From contig JAJEGW010000017.1 in assembly GCA_022819605.1 (NCBI GenBank), positions 1-64,000 of the forward strand: a DNA stretch of 64,000 bases. The letters run 5' to 3'. Each line of letters begins with the position of its first letter. Within the stretch, counting starts at the first letter, position 1. The notes under the pieces are model-generated. The model was not told the origin of the DNA. It was given only the letters and a program-made list of their open reading frames with translations, and made no database searches. This document shows, in pieces, positions 45,681 to 57,890 of this stretch. The position numbers were made by a program, and so were the translations under genes. Source of the stretch: Silicimonas sp. Lineage in GTDB: Bacteria; Pseudomonadota; Alphaproteobacteria; Rhodobacterales; Rhodobacteraceae.

Positions 45681-46765
45681 GTGCACGCCATCTTGCAATT
45701 TCCGCCGGTGGAACTGGCGGGCACATGTTTCCGGCCCAGGCCCTTGCTGAGACAATGCTGGCAAAGGGATGGCGCGTGACGCTCATGACGGACCGCCGAG
45801 GTGCGCAATATGCAGGCGGGTTTCCTGATCGGGTTGTGGTGCAGAAGATTGCAAGCGCATCTTTCGCGCGCGGCGGGGCGCCAGCGAAGCTCTTGGTGCC
45901 GTTCGTCATTGCATTCGGAATCGCGGCGGCAAAGTTCAGATTTCTGGTTGATCGCCCGAGCGCGGTGATTGGCTTTGGAGGCTATCCTTCGATCCCCGCT
46001 CTCACCGCTGCGTGGGCGCTCCGAATCCCAAGGATGATCCATGAGCAGAATGGCGTCCTCGGCCGGACAAACCGGTTGTTTGCGCGGCGGGTCGACAAGG
46101 TGGCATGCGGAACATGGCCGACAACCCTGCCGGACGGAGTTTCGGCCGTGCACACCGGAAACCCGGTAAGGGCGCAGGTTCTGGAGCGGGCCGGGGCCAA
46201 CTATGAGATTCCTGAGCGAGGTCCTTTCTCCATCCTGGTGATCGGCGGATCTCAAGGCGCGCGCATTCTCTCCGAAGTCGTTCCACCGGCAATCGCGGAC
46301 CTGAAAGATCGGTTCGCAGCAGACCTGCGTGTCGCGCATCAGGCACGTCCCGAGGATCTGGATCGCGTGAGGGCCGCATACGAGTCCGCGGGCATTGAGG
46401 CCAAAGTCGAACCGTTCTTTGCCGACATTGGCCGGCGGATCGAGAACGCGCATCTCGCAATAAGTCGGGCGGGGGCTTCAACGGTTGCGGACATTTGCGT
46501 GATTGGTCGTCCCTCGATCCTGGTTCCCTACGCGGCGGCGGCGGCAGATCACCAAACCGCGAATGCGCGCAGTCTTGCCGATGCAGACGCTGCAATTCTT
46601 GTACCCGAAGCCGAGCTTGACCCTAAGGTCTTGACGGAGCAGATGCGGGGCGTGCTAGGGACTGTCGGAACTGCCTTGCGGATGCGGGACAATGCCCTTG
46701 GACTGGCCAGGCCGGACGCAGCAAGCCGATTGGCCTGTGCTATCGAGCAATTGGTTGGAGAGTGA
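45677..46765 (+). CDS. murG: Lipid II synthase MurG (GlcNAc transferase)
   Basis: A 362-residue GT28 enzyme adding GlcNAc to lipid I on the inner face of the membrane. N-terminal [15 protein letters not shown] binds lipid [14 protein letters not shown] and [13 protein letters not shown] are typical, and the donor region is in [11 protein letters not shown] and [13 protein letters not shown]. Its start overlaps the ftsW stop as ATGA, and murC begins one base after its stop. Confidence 0.96.
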
Positions 46766-46766
46766 C

Positions 46767-48185
46767 GTGAGCGCAGCAGTCACAAAGCTTCCGACGGAAA
46801 TGGGTCCGATCCACTTTGTGGGGATTGGAGGAATCGGCATGTCCGGCATTGCCGAAGTGCTGATCGAAGCGGGCTACGTGGTTCAGGGTTCGGACCTGAA
46901 ATCCTCGAAAATCACCGATCGGTTGGCGAGTCTTGGGGCGACGATCTTCGAAGGCCAGTGCGCGGAGAATCTGGATGGGGCCGAGGTCGTCGTCATCTCT
47001 TCGGCCATCAAGGCTGGCAACGCGGAGCGAGACGAAGCACGACGACGGGGCCTTCCGGTCGTGCGCCGGGCCGAAATGCTGGCCGAGCTCATGCGGTTGC
47101 GATCCAATATTGCGGTTGCCGGCACGCATGGAAAGACCACGACGACTACGCTGGTGGCGGCTCTGCTGGATGCCGGCGGCATTGATCCGACGGTGATCAA
47201 CGGCGGCATCATTCACGCCTATGGATCCAATGCGCGCGTCGGAAGCGGCGAATGGATGGTTGTTGAAGCCGACGAATCGGACGGCACCTTCAACCGCCTG
47301 CCGGCGACTATTGCAGTCGTGACGAACATCGATCCGGAGCACATGGAGCATTGGGGGACGATGGAGGACCTGCGGAAGGGGTTCGAGGACTTCGTGTCAA
47401 ACATCCCGTTCTATGGACTGGCGGTTCTTTGCACAGACAATCCTGAGGTGCAGGCGCTTGCAGGCCGGGTGACTGATCGGCGAATCATGACCTTCGGATT
47501 CAATGCAGATGCGGACGTGCGGGCAGTCAACCTTCGCCATGAGAATACTGCGGCCCGATTCGACATTGAGCTTGCCGACGGGCCGGTGATCAAGGACTGC
47601 ACGTTGCCGATGCCGGGAAGCCACAACGTCTCCAATGCACTTGGTGCCGTGGCAGTGGCGCGGCATCTGGGCATGAAGGGTTCGGAAATCCGTGAAGCTC
47701 TGACGGCGTTCAAGGGCGTCAATCGGCGTTTCACAAAGGTGGGCGAAGTTGCGGGCGTCACCATCATCGACGATTACGGTCATCATCCCGTGGAGATCGC
47801 GGCAGTGCTGGCTGCGGCGCGGCAGGCGCTGGCGTCCGGCCCGGACACGCGGATAGTCGCGGTGCATCAGCCGCACCGGTATTCGCGGCTGTCGGCCTTG
47901 TTCGACGAGTTTTGCCGTTGCTTCAGCGACGCTGACGTTGTGGCCATTGCCGATGTCTTTGGTGCCGGAGAGGACCCGGTTGACGGAGCGACGCGCGAAG
48001 ACCTTGTGGCTGGGATCGCACTTCAGGGGCACAAGGACGCACGTGCCCTGAAGAACGAGGATGCACTGGAATCCCTGGTGCGCACGGAGGCTCGACCAGG
48101 TGACATAGTCGTTTGCCTCGGAGCCGGCACGATCGGTGCCTGGGCTCGCGAGTTGCCGGCTCGGTTGTCACGGGACGCCGCTTAG
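46767..48185 (+). CDS. murC: UDP-N-acetylmuramate-L-alanine ligase
   Basis: A 472-residue Mur ligase that adds L-alanine to UDP-MurNAc. The UDP-binding motif is [16 protein letters not shown], the ATP loop is [12 protein letters not shown], and [10 protein letters not shown] and HQPHRYSR are in the C-terminal domain. I start at GTG, one base after the murG stop, preceded by GGAGAG, because similarity begins there; an ATG 11 codons later is possible. murB and ddl, usually next in the dcw cluster, do not follow; an opposite-strand kinase does. Confidence 0.95.
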   Translation: MSAAVTKLPTEMGPIHFVGIGGIGMSGIAEVLIEAGYVVQGSDLKSSKITDRLASLGATIFEGQCAENLDGAEVVVISSAIKAGNAERDEARRRGLPVVRRAEMLAELMRLRSNIAVAGTHGKTTTTTLVAALLDAGGIDPTVINGGIIHAYGSNARVGSGEWMVVEADESDGTFNRLPATIAVVTNIDPEHMEHWGTMEDLRKGFEDFVSNIPFYGLAVLCTDNPEVQALAGRVTDRRIMTFGFNADADVRAVNLRHENTAARFDIELADGPVIKDCTLPMPGSHNVSNALGAVAVARHLGMKGSEIREALTAFKGVNRRFTKVGEVAGVTIIDDYGHHPVEIAAVLAAARQALASGPDTRIVAVHQPHRYSRLSALFDEFCRCFSDADVVAIADVFGAGEDPVDGATREDLVAGIALQGHKDARALKNEDALESLVRTEARPGDIVVCLGAGTIGAWARELPARLSRDAA

Positions 48186-48358
48186 GCTGCACGCGTCCCG
48201 CCCGAAGGCCAATTGCGCTTTCTGACATCCAATTTGATGCCCGGGCGGCCCAAGGCGATGTCGCATGAGCGTGTCGGGGTCGGACTGTAATTTGTACAGG
48301 ATTGATGGAGGGAAGCCATCGCCGGACTTCAATGAAGACGGCATGATCTTGCGTGGTC

Positions 48359-49339
48359 TCAGATCAGGCCGTTCTGTCGGAAAAGTTCCTTGAGATCGGA
48401 TGCGGGCCGGGCTCCGTAGTGGCTGATCACTTCAGATGCTGCCACGCAGCCCATTCGGCCGGCGACCTCGAGTGGCTGGTTTGTCGCGTAGCCGTAGAGA
48501 AACCCGGCCGCGAACAGATCGCCCGCGCCAGTCGCGTCCACCGGCACGACACGGCTGACTGAGACGCGCGCTGTCTCGTCGCCTCGGACCAGCATCACGT
48601 CCTCACCTGATCGGGTGACGACCACCAGGTCCGAATCTTGGGCCGCGGACTCCAGCGCTCCGGAAAGTTCGCTCTGATAGAGCGATTCCCATTCATGCTG
48701 ATTGCCGATGACGCAATCAAGCTCCCGAACGAGGCGGCGAAAGTCGTTTCGGTGCCGATCAACACAGTATGGGTCCGAGAGCGCAATGCCCGCCCGCCCG
48801 CCGGCGTTGCGGCAGAGTCGCGCCGCGCGCTCGAACGCCTCCTTTCCCTTTGTCTTGTCGTAGAGATAGCCCTCAAGAAACAGGATGTTCGTTGCGCCTG
48901 CCACTTCGTCCGGAACGTCCTCCGGGCCCAGTTCGGACGAGATGCCGAGATAGGTGTTCATTGACCGCTCGCCGTCCGGCGAGACGAAAATCATCGAACG
49001 CGATGTCGGCAATGCTCCGCCTGCTGCCAGCTCATTCACGAAATCCGTTCCGTCAGCCGCCAGCGAAGAGGCGTAGAACCTGCCGAGCGCATCGTTCCGA
49101 ACACGTCCGATGAAGCCGGTCTTGAGCCCGAGATTGCCGAGTCCCGCCAGCGTGTTTGCGACCGAACCGCCGGGAGCCTGCACCCTTTCCGACATTGCGC
49201 CGTAAAGCTTTTCGCCGCGCTCGCGCTCCACAAGCTGCATGATTCCCTTCTCGATTCCCATGTGCTCGAGAAAGGAATCGTCTGCGGGCGAGATCACGTC
49301 GACGATCGCGTTGCCGATGCCAACGACATCGTAGTTCAT
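48359..49339 (-). CDS. Adenosine kinase, PfkB family
   Basis: A 326-residue ribokinase-family enzyme beginning MNYDVVGIGNAIVDVI. The first signature is GGSVANTLAGLGNLG, and the catalytic/anion-hole motif is DATGAGDLFAAGFLYG near residue 275. It phosphorylates adenosine or a related nucleoside, or possibly a sugar. Its ATG overlaps the nth stop by 4 bases (ATGA), so the pair is coupled; the two genes are functionally distinct apart from a loose nucleotide-salvage link. Confidence 0.88.
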   Translation of the reverse strand: MNYDVVGIGNAIVDVISPADDSFLEHMGIEKGIMQLVERERGEKLYGAMSERVQAPGGSVANTLAGLGNLGLKTGFIGRVRNDALGRFYASSLAADGTDFVNELAAGGALPTSRSMIFVSPDGERSMNTYLGISSELGPEDVPDEVAGATNILFLEGYLYDKTKGKEAFERAARLCRNAGGRAGIALSDPYCVDRHRNDFRRLVRELDCVIGNQHEWESLYQSELSGALESAAQDSDLVVVTRSGEDVMLVRGDETARVSVSRVVPVDATGAGDLFAAGFLYGYATNQPLEVAGRMGCVAASEVISHYGARPASDLKELFRQNGLI

Positions 49340-49980
49340 GCCACCTTGTCCTCGAACCGGCACATGTCGCGGATCAGACAGGCCCCGCACTTGGGCTTGC
49401 GTGCGACGCAGGTGTAGCGCCCGTGCAGGATCAGCCAGTGATGGGCGTGGCGCTGGAATTCGGCGGGAACATTGTCCTCGATTGCACGTTCGACTGCATT
49501 GACGTCCTTGCCGGGCGCGATCCCCGTGCGGTTGCCGACACGGAAGATATGTGTGTCCACCGCCTGCGCAGGATGACCCCACCACATGTTCAGGACGACA
49601 TTGGCGGTCTTTCGACCGACGCCGGGCAGGGACTGGAGGGCCGATCTGGAGGAGGGGACTTCGCCGCCATACTCGTCGACAAGGATGCGCGAGAGCCGCA
49701 TGACGTTCTTGGCCTTGTTGCGATAGAGACCGATGGACCTGATGTGCTCGACAAGGCCTTCCTCGCCGAGATCCAGCATCTTCTGGGGCGTTTCCGCGAC
49801 CTTGAAGAGCGCGCGCGTGGCCTTGTTGACGCCCGCATCCGTCGCCTGGGCGGACAGTGCGACGGCCACGACGAGAGTGTACGCGTTGACGTGCTGAAGT
49901 TCGCCTTTGGGCTCGGCTTCAGCCTCGCGGAATCGCGTGAAGATTTCGACAAGCGCCTGGAAGGGCAGTTGCTTGGCCAT
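49336..49980 (-). CDS. nth: Endonuclease III
   Basis: A 214-residue DNA glycosylase/AP lyase for oxidised pyrimidines. The helix-hairpin-helix with the catalytic lysine is LPGVGRKTANVVL, the catalytic Asp is in VDTHIFRV, and the 4Fe-4S cluster ligands are CX6CX2CX5C in CVARKPKCGACLIRDMC. The start is the ATG of MAKQLPFQAL; the longer frame runs into the divergent Ada-like gene. Divergent starts lie 123 bases apart, placing two DNA repair genes together. Confidence 0.95.
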   Translation of the reverse strand: MAKQLPFQALVEIFTRFREAEAEPKGELQHVNAYTLVVAVALSAQATDAGVNKATRALFKVAETPQKMLDLGEEGLVEHIRSIGLYRNKAKNVMRLSRILVDEYGGEVPSSRSALQSLPGVGRKTANVVLNMWWGHPAQAVDTHIFRVGNRTGIAPGKDVNAVERAIEDNVPAEFQRHAHHWLILHGRYTCVARKPKCGACLIRDMCRFEDKVA

Positions 49981-50103
49981 GGGACGCGTTTCTGGCGGAA
50001 CGGGGAGTTGACGGCAAGCGTTTCTCGCAAGATGCGGGTCGTCTTTTGCCTGACGATCCGTAATTTCTGGGTCAGGAAGAAAAGGGATGCAAAGCTGAAC
50101 GAC

Positions 50104-50946
50104 ATGCCTGAATCGGAGAACGGATACCACTACCAGCTAGTCCGACGCGCGATCGAACTGATCGATGCGGGCGACCGGGATCTTTCGCTGGAAGAGATTG
50201 CGTCGGAAATGCACATGAGCCCTGCGCATTTCCAGCGGATATTCAGCCGCTGGGCCGGGGTCTCACCCAAGCGGTACCAGCAATGGCTGAGGCTTGATCA
50301 CGCGAAGGCGCTTCTGGCCCGTCGGCACACGACGCTTGAAACTGCGGACGAAGTCGGCCTGTCGGGGTCGGGACGGCTTCACGACCTGTTCGTGCGATGG
50401 GAGGCGATGAGTCCCGGCGACTACGCACGGGGTGGAGAGGGGCTGGAGATTTGCTGGGGCTGGTTCGGCAGTCCCTTCGGATCGGCGCTCGTCATGGGCA
50501 CGGCAAGGGGCATTTGCGGCATCGGGTTTGCGGCTGAAGCCGGTGCGAGCGCGACGATGGCAGATCTGCGGGCGCGGTGGCCGAAGGCGTCGTACCAAGA
50601 GGATCATGCAATTCTCGCCCCGATGGTTGCATCGGCCTTTCCGAAGAGCGGCAATGCTGACGGGGCAGTGCCGCTGTTCCTGATCGGTGCGCCCTTTCAG
50701 ATCAAGGTGTGGGAGGCGCTCCTGCACGTTCCGACGGGTCACGTGACGACATATTCTGACATCGCGCGAGTCATTGGTGCGCCAAGGGCGGTCAGGGCCG
50801 TTGGCACTGCTGTCGGACGGAATCCGATTTCCTGGCTCATTCCATGTCATCGCGCGCTCCGGAAATCAGGCGGTCTGGGGGGATACCATTGGGGCCTGCC
50901 CGTGAAGCGCGCCATGCTCGCATGGGAATCCGCGGTGACCGCATAG
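50104..50946 (+). CDS. AraC-type HTH fused to O6-methylguanine-DNA methyltransferase (Ada-like)
   Basis: A 280-residue protein with an AraC-type DNA-binding domain (residues 8-105; MSPAHFQRIFSRWAGVSPKRY and the partial second HTH) and a C-terminal methyltransferase domain whose acceptor cysteine is in LIPCHRALRKSGGLGGY. The N-terminal methylphosphotriester domain of E. coli Ada is missing, so the Ada phosphotriester switch cannot operate. It should repair O6-methylguanine; a regulatory role is uncertain. It is divergent from nth. Confidence 0.9.
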   Translation: MPESENGYHYQLVRRAIELIDAGDRDLSLEEIASEMHMSPAHFQRIFSRWAGVSPKRYQQWLRLDHAKALLARRHTTLETADEVGLSGSGRLHDLFVRWEAMSPGDYARGGEGLEICWGWFGSPFGSALVMGTARGICGIGFAAEAGASATMADLRARWPKASYQEDHAILAPMVASAFPKSGNADGAVPLFLIGAPFQIKVWEALLHVPTGHVTTYSDIARVIGAPRAVRAVGTAVGRNPISWLIPCHRALRKSGGLGGYHWGLPVKRAMLAWESAVTA

Positions 50947-51231
50947 GGTCCGGTTCTGCAACCAAAGCGTGATGCTCACGGCCAAGACGCCGGGGCGACG
51001 CTCGGGCACCTGCCGTGGCGGGTTGCGACACGGTACCGGTCCTTGAGGCGCACGGGGCAGTGCCTCGGTCCGGCGGCGGGCCCTGCGGAGCACTTTGTCA
51101 CGTGCGCCGAGATGAAGCCGAAGACTGGCGCAAATCACTGGATTCCAATGAGTCCAGACCCTGAGCCCCAACGTTCATTCGGATGTCATTGCGCGTCTGC
51201 TGCGAACCGCACGCCCGCGAACATGGTGGCC

Positions 51232-51624
51232 TCAAAGCATGCCTTTCAGCGTCTCAAGATCGGCAACGCGCTTTGCCGCCTCGTCCGCAATTGCTCCTGC
51301 CGCGCCGTCCTGCCTTTCCCTTGCGGCGGCAATGCGCTCATCAAGGAATTCGGACGTTGCTTCCGCTTTCGGCAAGGCCTCGTCGGCGAGTATCGTCGCG
51401 CCCTCCATCGTGATCTGCGCAAAGCCGCCGGTCACCACGTACTCCTGCACGCCGCCATCGAATTCCGCGGCGACAATGCCCGGGCGAAGCCCTGTCACCA
51501 CCGGCGCATGATCCGGCATGGCCACCATGTCTCCGTCAGCGCCGGGGATCAGGACCGAACTGGCCTGTCCCGACGCAAGACTGCGTTCGGGTGCAACCAG
51601 GTCGAACTGCAACGTGCCAGACAT
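51232..51624 (-). CDS. atpC: ATP synthase F1 subunit epsilon
   Basis: A 130-residue epsilon subunit: N-terminal beta sandwich (TLQFDLVAPERSL, DGDMVAMPDHAPVVTGLRPG) and a helical C-terminus. It couples the central stalk to the F0 ring and can inhibit hydrolysis. Last gene of atpHAGDC, 9 bases after atpD; nothing convincing follows but a weak stem near 51138-51157. Confidence 0.95.
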   Translation of the reverse strand: MSGTLQFDLVAPERSLASGQASSVLIPGADGDMVAMPDHAPVVTGLRPGIVAAEFDGGVQEYVVTGGFAQITMEGATILADEALPKAEATSEFLDERIAAARERQDGAAGAIADEAAKRVADLETLKGML

Positions 51625-51633
51625 GCCGACCCC

Positions 51634-53076
<1,443 letters not shown>

Positions 53077-53937
53077 TCAGAGCGCCTCTGCGCCCGAAAT
53101 GATTTCAATCAGCTCGTTGGTGATGACTGCCTGCCGGGTTCGGTTGAACTGGATCGTGAGCTTGTCGATCATCTCGCCGGCATTGCGGGTGGCGTTGTCC
53201 ATGGCACTCATCCTTGCGCCTTGTTCGGACGCGCCGTTCTCCAGGAGCGCCGCAAAAATCTGTGTCGCGACGCCGCGTGGCAGAAGCTCGGTGAGGATTT
53301 CCTCATCGCCTGGCTCATAGTCGAACACGGTTGCGTCTTCGCTGGCTTCGATCTTTGCGGGGATGATCTGCAGTTCCTGCGGGATCTGCGAGATGATGCT
53401 CTCGAACTTGTTGAAATAGATCATCGCGACGTCGAATTCCCCGGCGTCGAAGCGGCCAAGGACGTCTGTGGCTATGTCTTGCGCGTTGGTGTAGCCGACC
53501 CGCTTCACTTCAGAGAGGTCGACATGGCCGACAAAATGGTCGCTGTATTCGCGACGGAGCTGTTCGCGCCCCTTCTTTCCGACGGTAAGGATCTTTGCCG
53601 TCTTGCCGTCTTCGGCCAGTTTCTTGGCCTGGGCCTTTGCAAGTTTCACGATCGAGGAATTGAAGCCGCCGCAGAGCCCGCGCTCCGACGTCATGACAAC
53701 GAGAAGCCAGGTCTGGTCCGATCCCGTGCCCTTCAGGAGCTTCGGGCCGTCATCGCCGATACCTGCTGCCAATCCGGCAAGGACGGCATCGAACCGTTCG
53801 GCGTAAGGCCGCGCAGCCGACGCAGCTTCTTCGGCGCGGCGCAGCTTGGCGGCCGCGACCATCTGCATCGCCTGAGTGATCTTTCGAGTCGATTTGACCG
53901 AGTCGATCCGTGTCTTGAGGTCCTTGAGGCTAGGCAT
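53077..53937 (-). CDS. atpG: ATP synthase F1 subunit gamma
   Basis: A 286-residue central stalk subunit. The N-terminal coiled coil starts [20 protein letters not shown] and is followed by [16 protein letters not shown]; the C-terminal helix ends [22 protein letters not shown] (conserved part [13 protein letters not shown]). It rotates within the alpha3-beta3 ring. It lies 29 bases after atpA and 18 before atpD. Confidence 0.97.
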   Translation of the reverse strand: MPSLKDLKTRIDSVKSTRKITQAMQMVAAAKLRRAEEAASAARPYAERFDAVLAGLAAGIGDDGPKLLKGTGSDQTWLLVVMTSERGLCGGFNSSIVKLAKAQAKKLAEDGKTAKILTVGKKGREQLRREYSDHFVGHVDLSEVKRVGYTNAQDIATDVLGRFDAGEFDVAMIYFNKFESIISQIPQELQIIPAKIEASEDATVFDYEPGDEEILTELLPRGVATQIFAALLENGASEQGARMSAMDNATRNAGEMIDKLTIQFNRTRQAVITNELIEIISGAEAL

Positions 53938-53966
53938 TCCTGCTGTCCTTCAGGCCGGTTTCGAGT

Positions 53967-55505
53967 CTATGAGAAGTCGCTGGCGAATTCGTCGATGGCT
54001 GCCTTGACCCGGTCGGCGGCTTCGCCGGTGACTTTCGGATCCTCGGCGGTGATCCAGTCGAGAAGATCCTGGTGCTTGGAGCGCAGGTGGTTGATCAGGC
54101 CCCCTTCGAAGCGTCCCACGTCGCTTACTTCGAACCCGTCGAGATATCCGTTGATGCCTGAGAAGATGACGCAGACGATTTCCGCGTTGGTCAATGGCGA
54201 GTACTGCGGCTGTTTCATGAGCTCGGTCAGCCGCGCGCCGCGGTTCAGGAGACGCTGCGTCGCTGCATCGAGGTCCGAACCGAACTGCGCGAAAGCGGCC
54301 ATCTCGCGGTATTGGGCAAGTTCAAGCTTCACCGAGCCCGCGACCGACTTCATCGAGGCAGTCTGGGCGGAGGAGCCGACGCGCGACACCGAGAGGCCGG
54401 TGTTAACCGCCGGGCGGATACCTTGGTAGAACAGGTCTGTTTCAAGGAAAATCTGGCCATCCGTGATCGAGATCACGTTCGTCGGGATGAAGGCCGAAAC
54501 GTCCCCGCCCTGGGTCTCGATTATAGGCAGCGCCGTCAGTGATCCGGCACCGTTGTCCTCGTTGAGTTTCGCCGAACGTTCGAGAAGTCGCGAGTGCAGG
54601 TAGAATACGTCGCCCGGATAGGCTTCGCGACCTGGCGGACGACGGAGCAGAAGCGACATCTGGCGATAGGACACGGCCTGCTTGGAGAGATCGTCGTAGA
54701 TGATCAGGGCATGGCGGCCGTTGTCCCGGAAATACTCGGCCATTGCCGTTGCGGCATAGGGTGCGAGGAACTGCATCGGAGCCGGGTCGGAGGCGGTGGC
54801 AGCGACGATGATCGAATAGTCGATGGCACCCGATTCCTCGAGCTTCTTGACGAGCTGCGCGACCGTCGACCGCTTTTGTCCGACCGCGACGTAGACGCAA
54901 TAGAGCTTCTTGCTTTCGTCATCGCCGGCAGCGTCATTGTACGATTTCTGGTTCAGGATCGTGTCCAGCGCCAGAGCGGTCTTTCCGGTCTGGCGATCGC
55001 CGATGATGAGTTCCCGCTGACCCCGGCCGATCGGGATCATTGCATCCACGGCCTTGAGCCCAGTGGCCATTGGCTCGTGCACGGACCGACGCGGGATGAT
55101 GCCCGGCGCCTTGACGTCAGCAACCCGACGCTCGGTTGCCCTGATCGGGCCCTTGTCGTCGAGCGGGTTGCCGAGGCCGTCGACGACGCGCCCAAGGAGC
55201 GCATCCCCGGCCGGCACGTCCACGATGGCGCTCGTGCGCTTGACCGTGTCGCCCTCCTTGATGTCCCGGTCCGAACCGAAGATCACGATGCCGACATTGT
55301 CGCTTTCGAGGTTGAGCGCCATCCCCATGATGCCGCCCGGAAACTCGACCATCTCGCCGGCCTGGACATTGTCGAGGCCGTAGACACGGGCGATGCCGTC
55401 CCCGACGCTGAGCACGCGGCCCACTTCGGCGACTTCGGCTTCCTGACCGAAGTTCCTGATCTGCTCCTTGAGGATTGCAGAGATTTCTGCTGCTTGGATC
55501 GCCAT
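53967..55505 (-). CDS. atpA: ATP synthase F1 subunit alpha
   Basis: A 512-residue non-catalytic nucleotide-binding subunit. It opens [16 protein letters not shown], has Walker [13 protein letters not shown], the region [34 protein letters not shown] (key part YDDLSKQA) and the signature-like [10 protein letters not shown]. Its ATG follows the atpH stop with no gap (TAGATG), so coupling is likely. Confidence 0.98.
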   Translation of the reverse strand: MAIQAAEISAILKEQIRNFGQEAEVAEVGRVLSVGDGIARVYGLDNVQAGEMVEFPGGIMGMALNLESDNVGIVIFGSDRDIKEGDTVKRTSAIVDVPAGDALLGRVVDGLGNPLDDKGPIRATERRVADVKAPGIIPRRSVHEPMATGLKAVDAMIPIGRGQRELIIGDRQTGKTALALDTILNQKSYNDAAGDDESKKLYCVYVAVGQKRSTVAQLVKKLEESGAIDYSIIVAATASDPAPMQFLAPYAATAMAEYFRDNGRHALIIYDDLSKQAVSYRQMSLLLRRPPGREAYPGDVFYLHSRLLERSAKLNEDNGAGSLTALPIIETQGGDVSAFIPTNVISITDGQIFLETDLFYQGIRPAVNTGLSVSRVGSSAQTASMKSVAGSVKLELAQYREMAAFAQFGSDLDAATQRLLNRGARLTELMKQPQYSPLTNAEIVCVIFSGINGYLDGFEVSDVGRFEGGLINHLRSKHQDLLDWITAEDPKVTGEAADRVKAAIDEFASDFS

Positions 55506-56066
55506 CTAACCGACCTCGTTCATTGTGTTCTGCAGGGCCGCAAGCCTCGATGCGATCGAGGTGTCGATCATCTTCGAACCCACCCTGACGACTAGGCCGC
55601 CGATCAGACTTTCATCGACGACAATGTTCATTTTCACTTCCTTGCGGACTGACGCCCTGAGCGAGGCGGCAAGCCTCGCTTTCTGCCCATCCGACAGGGC
55701 TGTCGCGGTGTGCACTTCGGCGGTCACTTCACCCCTCTCGTCCGCGATGAGTTGACGGAGCGCAGCGACAAGCTGGGGCAACACGAAGAGACGGCGTCTT
55801 GAAGCCATCAACCCGAGCGCGTTCGCCATCGTGCCGGAGAGTTCCATGCTGGCGGCGATGGCCGCCACGGCATTGCCCTGGTCGTCGCGCGAATAGATCG
55901 GCGAACGTATCAGTCCGCGAAAGTCCGCGCTTTCGGAAAGGGCCATGTCCAGCGCATCAACGTCCCGCTCAAGCCGGTCAAGTTCGTCGCCATCCTTCGT
56001 CAGTTCGAATACGGCCGTCGCGTAGCGAGCGGCAATTCCCGAAGAAATTGAGGCGGATTCCGACAC
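55506..56066 (-). CDS. atpH: ATP synthase F1 subunit delta
   Basis: A 186-residue delta (OSCP-like) peripheral stalk subunit. The helical N-terminal domain begins [19 protein letters not shown], and the C-terminal part has [25 protein letters not shown] (typical part [10 protein letters not shown]). I start at GTG after GGAAGGGGG; an upstream ATG frame lacks similarity. It heads the F1 operon. F0 genes are not in the window, as usual in alphaproteobacteria, where they form a separate operon. Confidence 0.95.
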   Translation of the reverse strand: MSESASISSGIAARYATAVFELTKDGDELDRLERDVDALDMALSESADFRGLIRSPIYSRDDQGNAVAAIAASMELSGTMANALGLMASRRRLFVLPQLVAALRQLIADERGEVTAEVHTATALSDGQKARLAASLRASVRKEVKMNIVVDESLIGGLVVRVGSKMIDTSIASRLAALQNTMNEVG

Positions 56067-56313
56067 TTGTCCCCCTTCCAATGCCTGGCGATTCCGCCGG
56101 GTTGCCGACGCGAACGGCCATTTTCGACGGGCATTGCCCGCGAGAAAACCAGCGGTCATGTAACAGAGGAATTTCTGCACCGCAACAGGGTAGGAAACCC
56201 CTGTCGCAGGGCAATTCTCGCAACATTCCAGTCACTTGTTCCGGATGCGACTGTATGCAGCGTTGCAGATGCAGGATGCGTAGAGACTTCGGGCCGATTC
56301 CACCGAATCCGGT

Positions 56314-57060
56314 TCAGACCGGCTTGGGTCCGGGGACTGCGATTCCGTCCAGAACGCTGAGGGGACGCTTGATCGCCTCAGCCAATCCAGCCCTGGGCGG
56401 GGCGGGAACCTGCTTGGTGACTTCGACGAGAAGCACGCCCCCGGCAAAGCGATGTGCGACCCGTGCCCCCAGCCTTTCCCAGTACGGACCGGTCCTGAGC
56501 CAGAACGGCCTCTCGCTGGGTGGCTGGTACAGCGCTGCAAGATGTCGCTCGGGCATGAGACCGATCGCGGAAAGCATGCCTTCAAGCTGGCCGAGCGTGT
56601 AGGGTCGCCCGAATCCGAATGGTGTCGCGTCACGGCTCGACCACAGGCCGGCGCGGTTCGGCACGACAAGGATGCCGCGCCCTTCCGGTGCGAGGACGCG
56701 GTAGCATTCATCTAGGAGCGTGATCGGGTGTTCGCTGGACTCAAGCGCGTGAAGGACGATCAGGCGGTCAACGCTGTCGGTCTCGACGGGCCAAAGCGAT
56801 TCCTCGCAGAGAACCGAGATGTTAGGCTGCCCGGCCGGCCAGCGTTTCACGCCCTGTCGAGCCGGCATCAGTGCAGTCACGCGGTGCGCGGCATCAAGAT
56901 ATGGCCCGAGAAGCGGAACCGCGAATCCGAATCCCAGGACATTCAGTCCCCGGGTGTGCGGCCAGAGTTCGCGCATGCGCGCCCGAATGGTGTTTCGCGC
57001 GATCCGTCCAAGACGGGTCTTGCCATAGAATGCGTCAAGATCGACCACGTCGAAGTGCAT
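56314..57060 (-). CDS. Class I SAM-dependent methyltransferase-like protein
   Basis: A 248-residue protein with a methyltransferase fold: motif I-like VLGFGFAVPLLGPY (weak glycine pattern GFGFAVP), a central SVDRLIVLHALESSEHPITLLDECYRVLAPEGRGILVVPN (key part ALESSEHP and VLAPEGRG) and a divergent C-terminus. Substrate is unknown. The start is the ATG of MHFDVVDLDAFY. It is divergent from gloB with 62 bases between, a pairing I recall in Rhodobacterales. Confidence 0.82.
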   Translation of the reverse strand: MHFDVVDLDAFYGKTRLGRIARNTIRARMRELWPHTRGLNVLGFGFAVPLLGPYLDAAHRVTALMPARQGVKRWPAGQPNISVLCEESLWPVETDSVDRLIVLHALESSEHPITLLDECYRVLAPEGRGILVVPNRAGLWSSRDATPFGFGRPYTLGQLEGMLSAIGLMPERHLAALYQPPSERPFWLRTGPYWERLGARVAHRFAGGVLLVEVTKQVPAPPRAGLAEAIKRPLSVLDGIAVPGPKPV

Positions 57061-57122
57061 TGCTCTTCCGGAAGCTTTAACCGACAATTATATCCAGCAT
57101 AACGGCGCACGAGGGTAATGCC

Positions 57123-57890
57123 ATGTCTTTTGAGATCGTTACGATTCCATGTCTGGACGACAATTACGCGTTCCTGCTGACGAGCAGGGGAAATGCGGCC
57201 GTGGTGGACGTGCCGGAGGCTGCGCCGATACTCTCGGAAATCGTGGCACGCGGCGTGACCGTCACGGACATTCTCTTGACTCACCATCATGCAGACCACG
57301 TCCAGGGACTGGACGAGCTGAAGGCAGGCATTGGTGGCGACGTGCGCGTGGTCGGCGCGGAGGCGGACGTGCAACGCTTGCCGCCCCTTGATCTCGCTGT
57401 AGCCGACGGTGACCGGTTCGAGTTGCTGGGTGCGGAGGTTACGGTGCTCGACGTGTCGGGACACACTGTAGGCCATATCGCCTTCCACGTGCCGGCCGCG
57501 AAGGTCGCGTTCACTGCAGACAGTCTCATGGCTCTTGGCTGCGGGCGCGTATTCGAGGGTACAATGGACCAGATGTGGGCAAGTCTTGGCAAGATCGCGG
57601 AACTCCCCGGCGACACGACCATTTGTTCGGGCCACGAATACACCGAGTCGAACGGACGCTTTGCGATCACCATTGAGCCGGACAGCCCGGCGCTTCAGGA
57701 GCGAATCGCGCGAATCACCGAAGCGCGCTCCAAGGGCGAGCCGACCGTGCCTTCGCTTCTGTCGGAGGAGCTTGCGACCAATCCGTTCCTCCGTGCAGGC
57801 ATTGCTGAAATCAAGTCGGGACTTGGCATGAGTGGGGCAAGCGATGCAGAGGTGTTTGGCGAGATCCGACGCCGCAAGGACGCGTTTTGA
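57123..57890 (+). CDS. gloB: Hydroxyacylglutathione hydrolase (glyoxalase II)
   Basis: A 255-residue metallo-beta-lactamase-fold enzyme hydrolysing S-lactoylglutathione. It has THHHADHVQG (dinuclear metal site, about residues 57-66), GHTVGHIAF, FTADSLMALGCGR and a C-terminal substrate-binding domain with CSGHEYTESNGRFA and NPFLRA. Length is normal. clpA follows after 242 bases. Confidence 0.95.
   Translation: MSFEIVTIPCLDDNYAFLLTSRGNAAVVDVPEAAPILSEIVARGVTVTDILLTHHHADHVQGLDELKAGIGGDVRVVGAEADVQRLPPLDLAVADGDRFELLGAEVTVLDVSGHTVGHIAFHVPAAKVAFTADSLMALGCGRVFEGTMDQMWASLGKIAELPGDTTICSGHEYTESNGRFAITIEPDSPALQERIARITEARSKGEPTVPSLLSEELATNPFLRAGIAEIKSGLGMSGASDAEVFGEIRRRKDAF

Noticed and set aside
50947..51231. 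Possible gene in the 285-base gap between the Ada-like gene and atpC
   Set aside because: Frames are antisense or lack starts; only a weak stem near 51138-51157 is seen.
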